A stretch of 64,000 bases of DNA from Adonisia turfae CCMR0081. GTDB lineage: Bacteria; Cyanobacteriota; Cyanobacteriia; Phormidesmidales; Phormidesmidaceae. Both the position numbers and the translations under genes were made by a program. Shown one piece after another: positions 9,149 to 17,072 of this stretch; positions within the stretch are counted from its first letter, which is position 1, and every line of letters starts with the position of its first letter. A model generated the notes under the pieces. The model was not told the origin of the DNA, did no database searches, and saw nothing but the letters and a program-made list of their open reading frames with translations. The stretch covers positions 3,337,075 through 3,401,074 of the forward strand of contig NZ_QXHD01000004.1 in NCBI RefSeq assembly GCF_011009555.1, written 5' to 3'.

Positions 9149-9493
9149 ATGCTACCGTTATTGCCCACCCATCCTCTGGTGCTCAAGGTGATCAAAGGGG
9201 TCTCCTGCACATTAATCGCTGGAGCATTGGGACTCGTGGCAACCAAGCTGAGCGGCATGATTGCAGAACATACATTATTAGAGAGAGTTTTTTGGATTGG
9301 TGCAGCCGCATTGTTGTTTCATATTTTAGAAGGTATAGCTGCGGGTATTTTGGCCCATCGCTTAAAGGAAAACCCAGTTAAAGCGGGCATGTATACCTTT
9401 TGGACTGGGATTGCAGGCATTACAGAAATCTTGCAAAGACTGGAAGATAGCCGCCAGGTAACAACAATTGAGTCAGGAATTAGGATCAAATAA
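9149..9493 (+). CDS. Small predicted membrane protein of unknown function
   Basis: 114 residues with two or three hydrophobic helices (about residues 10-32, 44-66 and possibly 83-95) and a basic loop 'HRLKENPVKAG'. A good ribosome binding site (AAGGA, 9137-9141) precedes the ATG, which supports it as a real gene. It stands divergent from the carotenoid oxygenase gene and ends four bases before the 3' end of the minus-strand gene at 9498. I do not recognise the family. Confidence 0.6.
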   Translation: MLPLLPTHPLVLKVIKGVSCTLIAGALGLVATKLSGMIAEHTLLERVFWIGAAALLFHILEGIAAGILAHRLKENPVKAGMYTFWTGIAGITEILQRLEDSRQVTTIESGIRIK

Positions 9494-9497
9494 TTTA

Positions 9498-9995
9498 TCA
9501 AAAAACACCGTTAATGTAGGCTTTCTTAGGTTCAGGAATCGATTGAATTTGCTTAGGAATCACCACTAGCGTGGGGCGATTACGCACATCCACTGTGCCA
9601 AAGACTCCCTGTACCTGTAGCCAGGTATCATTTTCAAAGTCATCAGCGGTATCGATGTGGATCGCTAACCCCAGGGGCACCGTATCCGCCAGGCAACAGC
9701 GAATGATACGGCGAGCCAGGACAAATTGGTTAGGAGCCCCTGGAAACTGACGATGAACAAAGCCAACGATGTCAACGGGCTGTCCTGGAAAAATATCTAA
9801 CGGTTCTCTCACGGACGTAATCAAGCGTCGCCATTGCAAGACATTACGTTTGAGGGGATCGGGTTCTTCCCCAGCAGGCTCGGCATAGGACCAGATGTCG
9901 ATGGCGGCTTTGTTTTCGTCTGCTTCGGCGGTCTTCGCCTGGGTTCCAGTGACCCACTGGGCCAGGTTTTTCAATAGGGGAAATCGAGTAACCAT
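9498..9995 (-). CDS. DUF1980/TIGR03943-like protein lacking the usual membrane part
   Basis: 165 residues. The C-terminal 110 residues resemble the C-terminal domain of TIGR03943/YcgQ-type proteins: 'DIFPGQPVDIVGFVH', 'FVLARRIIRCCLADTVPLGL', 'DTWLQVQGVF' and the closing 'IPEPKKAYI'. In those families a membrane-spanning N-terminus precedes it and a YcgR-type permease is next door. Here the N-terminus is short, polar and has no transmembrane helix. The gene begins six bases after the ABC ATPase gene on the same strand and is the last gene of that operon. Its job there is unknown; a transporter accessory role is inference from position. Confidence 0.65.
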   Translation of the reverse strand: MVTRFPLLKNLAQWVTGTQAKTAEADENKAAIDIWSYAEPAGEEPDPLKRNVLQWRRLITSVREPLDIFPGQPVDIVGFVHRQFPGAPNQFVLARRIIRCCLADTVPLGLAIHIDTADDFENDTWLQVQGVFGTVDVRNRPTLVVIPKQIQSIPEPKKAYINGVF

Positions 9996-10001
9996 AGCTA
10001 T

Positions 10002-10808
10002 TTATTTAATGCGAGTATCCAACATCTCTGCCAGTTCTTGCTCTTCAAAGGCTTTGACCACCTCAGAACGCAGATGATCCACAAACAGATTGCGATGATA
10101 CTCAAACCCTTTGCTCATCATGTCGCGGGGACGGGACATCTCTACTGGCACCATGGCCAAAGTGCGGCCTGGGTTGGCGGTTAAAATCAACACCCGATCC
10201 GCCAAGTAAACGGCTTCATCAATGTGGTGGGTAACAAAAATAACGGTCTTACCAGTGCCTTGCCAAATATCTAGCAAGAACTTTTGCATTTGATGACGGG
10301 TTTGGACATCCAGGGCAGCAAAGGGCTCATCCATTAGCAACACATCGGTGCCAAGACAGAGAGCTCGGGCAATGCAGGCCCGCTGTTGCATCCCCCCCGA
10401 GAGCTGATGGGGATAGCGGTTTGCCGCTTTTAACAGCCCCACCTGTTGTAAATACTCCTTGGCTCGCTGGTGGCGTTCCCGTTTTCCTAAGCCCTGTAGA
10501 TTTAACCCAAAAGCAACGTTATCAATCACCGACAGCCAGGGAAATAGAGACGCCTGCTGGAAGATCATAGAACGATGGGGAGACGGTTCTGTGATGACCT
10601 CACCACGAAATCGCAGTGTCCCCGATGTGGGTGTTTCCAAACCAGCAATCATGCTTAGCAGGGTACTTTTGCCGCAACCACTGGGACCAATAATCACTAA
10701 AAATTCCCCCGGTTCTACGGAGAAACTGATGTCGTCAATGGCTAAATTGGCTTCAGAGCTGTCAGGATTCCAGATTTTACTGACGCGATCGCAAACAATC
10801 TCACCCAT
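10002..10808 (-). CDS. ABC transporter ATP-binding protein (SsuB/TauB/NrtD type)
   Basis: Importer ATPase, 268 residues from ATG 10808, which has AGGAGGG (10816-10822) at good spacing; a longer frame begins at 10913 but would add a non-conserved stretch overlapping the permease gene. Walker [11 protein letters not shown]-loop 'MIFQQASLFPWLS', signature LSGGMQQRACIARAL and Walker B VLLMDEPFAALD are intact. It lies between the permease and DUF1980-like genes in a minus-strand set with a binding protein and an amidohydrolase, which points to import of an organic nitrogen compound rather than the sulfonates named for the family. Confidence 0.88.
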   Translation of the reverse strand: MGEIVCDRVSKIWNPDSSEANLAIDDISFSVEPGEFLVIIGPSGCGKSTLLSMIAGLETPTSGTLRFRGEVITEPSPHRSMIFQQASLFPWLSVIDNVAFGLNLQGLGKRERHQRAKEYLQQVGLLKAANRYPHQLSGGMQQRACIARALCLGTDVLLMDEPFAALDVQTRHQMQKFLLDIWQGTGKTVIFVTHHIDEAVYLADRVLILTANPGRTLAMVPVEMSRPRDMMSKGFEYHRNLFVDHLRSEVVKAFEEQELAEMLDTRIK

Positions 10809-10885
10809 CCATAAACCCTCCTGTACACCGTTTCTCAACTCCGTTGAATAAACCTCGCTGGATGGATGGGCCAATGCCCACCCTA

Positions 10886-11788
10886 CTATATTTGCGCCGA
10901 TCCTTTCCACCACAGCACCCGTTGCTGCACCTGCCGAAATCCAACATCCAACAGGTAGCCCACCACCCCAATCACAGCCATGCCTAAAAACATCAGCTTG
11001 GCATTAAACATTTGCCGACCTACCATCACAATGGCTCCTAGCCCGGTATTCACCCCCACCATCTCAGCTGCCAACACCGCCATCCAGGCCGCAAAAAAGT
11101 TAATCCGCAGGATAAAAAACAGATCTGGAATCACCGCCGGTAAAATCACATTAAACATCACCTGACGACGGCTGGCACCCAGAACCCGTGCCGTATTGAT
11201 ATACAGCTGATTGACATTGTTAATAGCATTAACCGTCGCCAGGGTAAGCAAAAAGAAAATGCCAATAAACACCACAAAAATGGCCGCATTATCCCCAATA
11301 CCAAAGGCCATAATGGCAAAGGGAATCCAGGCAATAGGAGCAATGGGAGCCAGCAGCGTAATCACTGGTAGGGTGAGTTTACCAAAAATCTTAAAGTAAC
11401 AGGCCAGACCACCCACCCCAATGGCGGCAATAAAGCCCAGCACCAGACCGGCCACTACCCGCTTGAGGGTGGCCACAATGGCGGTAAGTAAAACAAAATT
11501 GCCACCCGTGCGCTCCACACCAATTCTGGGCGCAAGAAACTGTTCCTGATTACCAATTTCAGCAATAAACTCGTGGGGTGGGGGCAAAATCAAAGTGTTC
11601 ACCCACCCAAGCAAGGTTACTAATTCCCAAATTCCAATAAACAGACCCAGCGAGAGACACCACCACATAGCTGACGTGGCTACAGTCTGCCACCAGCGAC
11701 TGCGCGTTTTAGAAACGCGAGGTTCGGCTAGACTGACAGAAGATTTTAATTGCATGTTTTTAAGAATTGAGGAGTCAAGTTTGGGCAT
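10886..11788 (-). CDS. ABC transporter permease (SsuC/TauC/NrtB type)
   Basis: 300-residue inner-membrane permease with a cytoplasmic N-terminus of about 40 residues and about six hydrophobic segments. The coupling loop is seen as 'INTARVLGASRRQVMFNVILPAVIP' (split around residues 200-225). No strong Shine-Dalgarno is visible before 11788; an internal ATG twelve codons in (11755) is an equal candidate. The gene partners the ATPase downstream and the binding protein upstream. The 258-bp gap to the binding-protein gene (11789-12046) holds a GGGCGG...CCGGCCCTGCCC palindromic stretch but no gene. Confidence 0.87.
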   Translation of the reverse strand: MPKLDSSILKNMQLKSSVSLAEPRVSKTRSRWWQTVATSAMWWCLSLGLFIGIWELVTLLGWVNTLILPPPHEFIAEIGNQEQFLAPRIGVERTGGNFVLLTAIVATLKRVVAGLVLGFIAAIGVGGLACYFKIFGKLTLPVITLLAPIAPIAWIPFAIMAFGIGDNAAIFVVFIGIFFLLTLATVNAINNVNQLYINTARVLGASRRQVMFNVILPAVIPDLFFILRINFFAAWMAVLAAEMVGVNTGLGAIVMVGRQMFNAKLMFLGMAVIGVVGYLLDVGFRQVQQRVLWWKGSAQI

Positions 11789-12046
11789 ATACCGTTAACA
11801 ATTAAGGCATCATTAAACAACAACCTCATGACTTGAATTTTATGCTCCAAAACTTCTGCAGAAACCAGTCCGGAACATATATAATCGACCCCACCGTAAC
11901 TCCAAACTTAATGCCATTAGGAATAACCTAGTACGTTGGGTTGTAGGGCGGCGTTCCGGCCCTGCCCAGGGGGTTTGGGGAACTCGGAGGGACCCCAAGC
12001 AGCCGGTTTTGCATCCAGTCAATATCCTGAACCATCACTGTGAACT

Positions 12047-13096
12047 TTAAACAGTCACCTTCACCTTCACCCGCTCCCAAAGTTCAGGGCTTTCAGCAAT
12101 CACATCTTCCAACAAAGAGAAATTAACAAAGTTATCATCCAGATCCATATTAATGTAATTCAACTCCTTCATACTTTCCGCACGCTCATACATAAAGTTA
12201 CGCTTATCCCGTACATCCACACCGGGAGGCTGAGCCTGGGCAGAGGCCAACAGGCTCTCCATGTCGGTCTTATAATACTTATCGATGGTGGCTTGAGCTG
12301 CCCCTTCAAAGTTATTTTCAATCTCATACTGAGCTTCAAAGAAGACTCGAATAACGTCTTTCACCATCTCGGGTTCGTTTTCAATGATTTCGTTACGAAC
12401 GGCGAGAACACAGTCAGGATAGCCACTGCCATAAATATCAACACCATTACCCAGAATATTGCCGTTGGTCTGGGTTTTAGCTTTGGTGGCATAGGGTTCA
12501 ATGTGGCTGACAGCATCCACCTGACCCGCCAGATAAGCGTTTAACAGTTCAGTTGAGTCACCCAGGTACACCATTTCCACATCGTCGTAGGTCATACCTT
12601 CTTTCTTTAAATAGTCATAGACGATGACATCCAGAGTGTCGGCCTGGAAGGTGGCAACTTTTTTACCCTTCAGATCAGCAAAGGATTTGATTTCGGGCTT
12701 AGCGACAATGACTAAGCCTTCGACACCACTGCCAGCAACAACTTGGAAAGATGCACCCTGGGTATAGGCTGCGATCGCATTAGTAAACGGAATCACCGCC
12801 ATTTCCACCTGGCCCGTGGCCAACTGCACCGCCACATCAGCAGGCATCGGCGTCAGAGCCGCTGTTCCCTTAAACCCATACTTGGCAAAGAGTTGTTTCT
12901 CAGCAGAGTAAAACAGAGGCATATTACATAACCCCGCCCCATGGGCAAACTTAATCTCACGACCATCCCAACCGCCTGAGCCTACAGGCTTTTTACCCGG
13001 TGCGCAACTACTGAGGAAAGATAACAAAGCAGGCGTCATCGCTGCACCCAGACTCATACCCAGAAAACGACGACGGTTAGTACGGGAATGAAACAT
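12047..13096 (-). CDS. ABC transporter substrate-binding lipoprotein (NMT1/SsuA-like)
   Basis: 349 residues. The N-terminus has a twin-arginine motif NRRRFLGMS and a hydrophobic stretch ending in a lipobox LSSC (Cys31), so it is probably exported and lipid-anchored in the periplasm. The body has the NMT1/ThiY-like solute-binding pattern: 'MPADVAVQLATGQVEMAVIP', 'FADLKGKKVATF', 'LLNAYLAGQVDAVSHIEPYA'. A Shine-Dalgarno AAGGAGAC lies just before the ATG. It follows the amidohydrolase gene by 84 bp on the same strand, so the ligand may be that enzyme's substrate; this is inference. Confidence 0.88.
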   Translation of the reverse strand: MFHSRTNRRRFLGMSLGAAMTPALLSFLSSCAPGKKPVGSGGWDGREIKFAHGAGLCNMPLFYSAEKQLFAKYGFKGTAALTPMPADVAVQLATGQVEMAVIPFTNAIAAYTQGASFQVVAGSGVEGLVIVAKPEIKSFADLKGKKVATFQADTLDVIVYDYLKKEGMTYDDVEMVYLGDSTELLNAYLAGQVDAVSHIEPYATKAKTQTNGNILGNGVDIYGSGYPDCVLAVRNEIIENEPEMVKDVIRVFFEAQYEIENNFEGAAQATIDKYYKTDMESLLASAQAQPPGVDVRDKRNFMYERAESMKELNYINMDLDDNFVNFSLLEDVIAESPELWERVKVKVTV

Positions 13097-13180
13097 GATA
13101 AAAGTCTCCTTAGTTTAATGTATTCATCAGATAACGAAGCCAATGGACTGAAGCAAGAACAAGAACTTTAGAATAAAGCG

Positions 13181-14743
13181 TCACCCCAACGATGGGTGAT
13201 AGCTCTGGCAACTGGTGCAGTAAAACGACTTATAAGCCTCTGGTCTAAACCAGCCGTCATAGACCTTTTTCACATAGGGAAAGACGTCTTTAGCAAGCTC
13301 TCGACGGCGTAATTCATCCGGTGTGAGGGGAGCCTTGAGCATTTCGGCCAACTCATCCAGCAACGCATCCTTGTCCACATGGGTAAACGTGCCATTCTCT
13401 AGAATTACCTCACCTGCCACCATGACAGCATCAATACCATGGGGGCGACTCCGGTGAATAACAGCTTCCAGAACAGGAATGGTGTCATCGAGATAGGGAT
13501 AGGCCAGATGCTCCCAATCCATCACCACCAAGTCTGCAGCTTTACCGGGCTCTAATACACCTACTTCATTGGCAAAGCGCGTAGTATGAGCGCCATTTTC
13601 TGTCGCCATTTGAAATACCTGGGATGCTGCGGGCACCAGAGAATCCATACCGGGGACTCGATGCAACTTGAGAACCAGCCGCATTTCCTGGAGCATATCG
13701 CGGTCATCATTGATGCCTGCCTCATCCAAACCCATGCCCACTCTAACTCCCTTCTGAGCATAATGATTAAGAGGAGCAACACCACTTTGTAGGCGGAGGT
13801 TAGAACTCGCATTGTGGCAGATCATCGTCCCTGTTTCGGCAATGAGATCAATGTCTTCTTCCGTCAGCCACACACCATGCCCCAGGGTTAAATGGGGACC
13901 TAAAACACCTAATTTGTGAAGATGCTTCACTGCGGATGTACCTGTACGACGATGGGCATACTCCATCTGATAGGGAGTTTCCAGGAGGTGCATGTGCATG
14001 CCAACACCATACTTATGTGCATACTCTGTCTGGGTAGTAATGGCATCATCGTCACACCAGTGCAGATTGGCAGGCGCTAACTGTAGGCGAATGCGATCAT
14101 CGGCAGCCCCTTCCCACTTTTTCCAAAGTGTTTCAAAGAACCAGAGAAAGTCTTCCAAAGGTACTTCGTGGGGCTTGAGCAGGGCCTCCATATCCGCCGC
14201 AATACTGGGAGGTAATTTAGCGACAAATTCATCGTTAGATTCATAAACAAAATGGTTCTGCGTACGCACACCAAAACAGTAGGATGCTCGCATACCAATG
14301 TCTTCATAGGCTTTGAGTATCTTGTCTGTAATCTCTGGCCACAGGGTGGCAGGTCCTGGCAACCAGCCATGGATATGTTGCACCGTTGTAATCCCTGACT
14401 CCACCATTTCAAAAGCAGAGTAGAGAGTATCCAGATAAAAATCCACTTGCCTGGCAGACAGACGACTGGCAAACCAAAGCTCTAGGGGATAGTCCAGCGA
14501 CCCTAGTTGAAAGGGAGTTAACCCCACATGGTGGTGACTATTAACAAAACCTGGCATCACCACATGGTGAGCTGATCCCAGCATCTTATCAGGTTCATAT
14601 TTTGCGGACAGTTCCTGATACGTCCCCACGTCTATAATGGTACCGTCATCTACAAAAACAGCACCATCTTCAATAATCTCAGCCTTTGTGCGGCTGATAG
14701 CTTTGCAAATAATATATTTACCCCGGATGAGAGTGGATGGCAT
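13181..14743 (-). CDS. Metal-dependent amidohydrolase of the ATZ/TRZ type
   Basis: 520-residue cytoplasmic hydrolase of the subtype that includes atrazine-degrading and N-heterocycle deaminases. The metal site is visible as PGFVNSHHH (His70 and His72), a central His in HMHLLET, another in GHGVWL, and an Asp in MGLDEAGIND. It is longer than usual and closes with 'FYCTSCQSYHP', a possible Cys pair for an extra metal. It leads the minus-strand gene set that includes an ABC importer, and an NtcA-type promoter lies about 190 bp upstream. The substrate is likely a cyclic or aromatic nitrogen compound, but the family is too broad to name it. Confidence 0.85.
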   Translation of the reverse strand: MPSTLIRGKYIICKAISRTKAEIIEDGAVFVDDGTIIDVGTYQELSAKYEPDKMLGSAHHVVMPGFVNSHHHVGLTPFQLGSLDYPLELWFASRLSARQVDFYLDTLYSAFEMVESGITTVQHIHGWLPGPATLWPEITDKILKAYEDIGMRASYCFGVRTQNHFVYESNDEFVAKLPPSIAADMEALLKPHEVPLEDFLWFFETLWKKWEGAADDRIRLQLAPANLHWCDDDAITTQTEYAHKYGVGMHMHLLETPYQMEYAHRRTGTSAVKHLHKLGVLGPHLTLGHGVWLTEEDIDLIAETGTMICHNASSNLRLQSGVAPLNHYAQKGVRVGMGLDEAGINDDRDMLQEMRLVLKLHRVPGMDSLVPAASQVFQMATENGAHTTRFANEVGVLEPGKAADLVVMDWEHLAYPYLDDTIPVLEAVIHRSRPHGIDAVMVAGEVILENGTFTHVDKDALLDELAEMLKAPLTPDELRRRELAKDVFPYVKKVYDGWFRPEAYKSFYCTSCQSYHPSLG

Positions 14744-14929
14744 GGCAGAATTCGCTGAGACAACGAACTTCGAAAGAGAAGTCTAATAAGGCCCCAACTG
14801 CTACAGCTAACTGTAAAAAACTAAGCTAATACTGCTCTAGAAAGGGCTTCAGGGAATGTTGCGCTAGTGCCCAAAACACCTTAATGTAAAGCCTAAACCA
14901 CGCCAAGCTTAGACCGAGCTATGAAAGAA

Positions 14930-14972
14930 ATCATAAGTGAACTGTTTTTGAAAGAACCGTATAAAACAATAC
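14930..14972 (-). promoter_or_regulatory. NtcA-activated-type promoter
   Basis: GTA-N8-TAC (14959-14972, reading GTATTGTTTTATAC on the minus strand) is a perfect NtcA core. Exactly 23 bp further on the minus strand is the -10 hexamer TATGAT (14935-14930). This is the classic layout of nitrogen-starvation promoters in cyanobacteria. It would start a transcript near 14923 and run into the amidohydrolase gene. The box is palindromic, so it could also affect the divergent amidase gene, but no good -10 lies at the right distance that way. The 14744-15114 gap holds no other recognisable feature. Confidence 0.82.
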
Positions 14973-15114
14973 GCTTCTCTGAGAATTTCAGTGATTTTTT
15001 GTAAACATTACTAAAAATGGGTGTTGCTGATCTTCGGGATGATTTTATCTTTCAAATTCAGACGATTAGCGAGGTCTACCGATCAATTTACCCCCCAAAT
15101 CAGCACGACAAAAA

Positions 15115-16593
15115 ATGATACTCCCACGATCACCCTTAGATAGTTTGAGTGTTCAAGCAATAGCTGAAAAACTAGCAACAGGGGAGTTAAGCATTACAGA
15201 ATTATTACAGGCTTGTTTTCAGCGAATTGAGTTACGAGAATTTCAGGTACGTGCATGGACATATCTTGATATGGACCATGCACAACAGCAGGCAACTGTG
15301 TGGGAACAGAAATTGCAACAGGAGGGAAGCCAAATCCTGGAAACTTTTCCACTGTTAGGCGTCCCCATCGCGGTAAAAGATATCTTTGCCACATTAGAGA
15401 TGCCCACTGGCTGGGGAACAGAAATTTATCGTAATCGATATATGGGTTATGATGCAGCAATTGTCTCAAAACTCAAGGCAGCGGGGGCAATTATATTGGG
15501 CAAAACCGTTACCACAGAGCTGGCCACAGCCGCCGCAGGACCGACAGCCAATCCCCACAATTTGGCCCATACTCCTGGTGGTAGCTCCAGCGGTTCGGCA
15601 GCAGCGGTGGCAGATGGAATGGTGCCAATTGCCATGGGCTCACAAACCATGGGCTCAATTTTACGTCCGGCTGCCTACTGTGGCATATTTGGATTCAAAC
15701 CGAGTTTTGGGCTTATTTCTCGCTATGGCATGATGCCCGTTGCTCCGGTCCTCGATCATGTAGGAGTCTTTGCCCGTTGCTTAAATGATATTCACCGATT
15801 GTTAACTGTATTAATAGGTGCAGATAGTCGAGATCCAGATTGCCAGACGACTAAACAGACTTTTGCTTTTAAAGCAACATCACTATCAGTTCGGTCAACA
15901 AAAGATTTTCAATCAATCCGCTTGGGCCTGATCAAAACATCTCACTGGCAACAGACAGAGAGTATTGCTCAATCTCGATTAATGCAAGCTATTACAGTGT
16001 TGAGACAGGCTGATATTCGAGTGGATTTGGTGGCGTTACCTGCTAACGTTGATCCCTATTGGAATATTGTTCAAACCCTATGTGCCCATGGCTTGTACCA
16101 AAACCATGGTGCTCTTTTATCCAAGGCTCCCGATCGGTGTTCTCCCTTGTTACGAGATTGGTTGCAATGGGGAAAATCTATTTCTGCTGATACTTCCCAG
16201 CAAGCTTGCCGATGGCGCTATCGCTATCGTGAACAATTACGCCCTATCTTTGCCAAATACGATGCCGTGTTAAGTCCGGTCACTCTGGGACCTGCACCTT
16301 TGGGACTGGCCAATACAGGTTCACCCATATTTTGTGGACTGTGGACCCTATGTGGGTTGCCAGCTCTAAATATCCCTCTAGGCAAAACGGTGGATGGTTT
16401 GCCACTGGGCTGTCAGTTGGTGGGCTCCCTCTATAATGATCAAAAACTCCTAGAAATTGCCCATCAATGTTGGGCGATTTTAAGTCCTGTTTTTGGAGAG
16501 ATTACGCTGCCTCCCGTGTCATTCCTGACAGATGAAGGTATAAAACAATGTCAGAGTCATTATGGGTTTGAATTCTCTCCAGGGTATAGCTAA
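15115..16593 (+). CDS. Amidase-signature family amidase
   Basis: 492-residue hydrolase of the amidase signature family (GatA, AtzE/AtzF-like). The Ser-cisSer-Lys triad is in place: Lys88 in VPIAVKD, Ser157 in the GGSSSGSAA loop, and Ser181 in QTMGSILRPA. 'YCGIFGFKPSFGLISRYGMMPVAP' follows, as in the family. The usual GTDTGGSIR loop reads GSQTMGSIL, a variation near the nucleophile that may change substrate. It is divergent from the amidohydrolase gene, suggesting sequential release of ammonia from one compound; biuret- or allophanate-like amides are possible but unproven. It is unlikely to be GatA because no gatB or gatC is nearby. Confidence 0.88.
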   Translation: MILPRSPLDSLSVQAIAEKLATGELSITELLQACFQRIELREFQVRAWTYLDMDHAQQQATVWEQKLQQEGSQILETFPLLGVPIAVKDIFATLEMPTGWGTEIYRNRYMGYDAAIVSKLKAAGAIILGKTVTTELATAAAGPTANPHNLAHTPGGSSSGSAAAVADGMVPIAMGSQTMGSILRPAAYCGIFGFKPSFGLISRYGMMPVAPVLDHVGVFARCLNDIHRLLTVLIGADSRDPDCQTTKQTFAFKATSLSVRSTKDFQSIRLGLIKTSHWQQTESIAQSRLMQAITVLRQADIRVDLVALPANVDPYWNIVQTLCAHGLYQNHGALLSKAPDRCSPLLRDWLQWGKSISADTSQQACRWRYRYREQLRPIFAKYDAVLSPVTLGPAPLGLANTGSPIFCGLWTLCGLPALNIPLGKTVDGLPLGCQLVGSLYNDQKLLEIAHQCWAILSPVFGEITLPPVSFLTDEGIKQCQSHYGFEFSPGYS

Positions 16594-17072
16594 ATTTAGC
16601 AATTGGGCAGATTGTTGAACTTAAACAACAGCGTCGCCAGAATGGGTTGCCTTTAGTGCTGGATCCGGATAAGGGATCACTATGAAATCGTTTGATCAGC
16701 GTTGTATCTAATTAGCTTTTGCCTGGGGTTATATAACTTTTTGTATAAAAATACTCGCCTTAAAAGCAATCAAGATTGTGGGAATACAATGGTTGATGCT
16801 ACATAAATCCCTGAAATGGGAAATTATCAGTCAAGGTGCTAAATGAGCGTTTTCTTGCAAGATTAAACAATTCCTAGATTTAATCCGCTCACAATCTTAA
16901 ATTTATCAGTATAAAGAACCTTATAAGCTTTTGTGCCTTGCACTACAATGATTTCAGGTCAAAATCTGTTACACAATTTTCAGCCCTTCCTGGGTGGGGA
17001 TTAGATGTCAAGTCAAGTGTTTAAGTTATTCAGCATTTAGATTTTCTTAGTGTCGCCTACCGAGGCTCGGCT
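16594..17072 (+). other. Intergenic region with a short coding-like remnant
   Basis: No complete gene is seen in these 479 bp. A 29-codon open stretch at 16596-16685 begins one base after the amidase stop region and reads like protein ('QIVELKQQRRQNGLPLVLD') but has no start, so it may be a decayed gene end. The rest is AT-rich and leads into the hybrid kinase gene. Confidence 0.4.

Noticed and set aside
13181..16593. Calling the two hydrolases atrazine-degrading enzymes
   Set aside because: The families are broad, and only the enzyme class is supported by the motifs; no substrate can be named.
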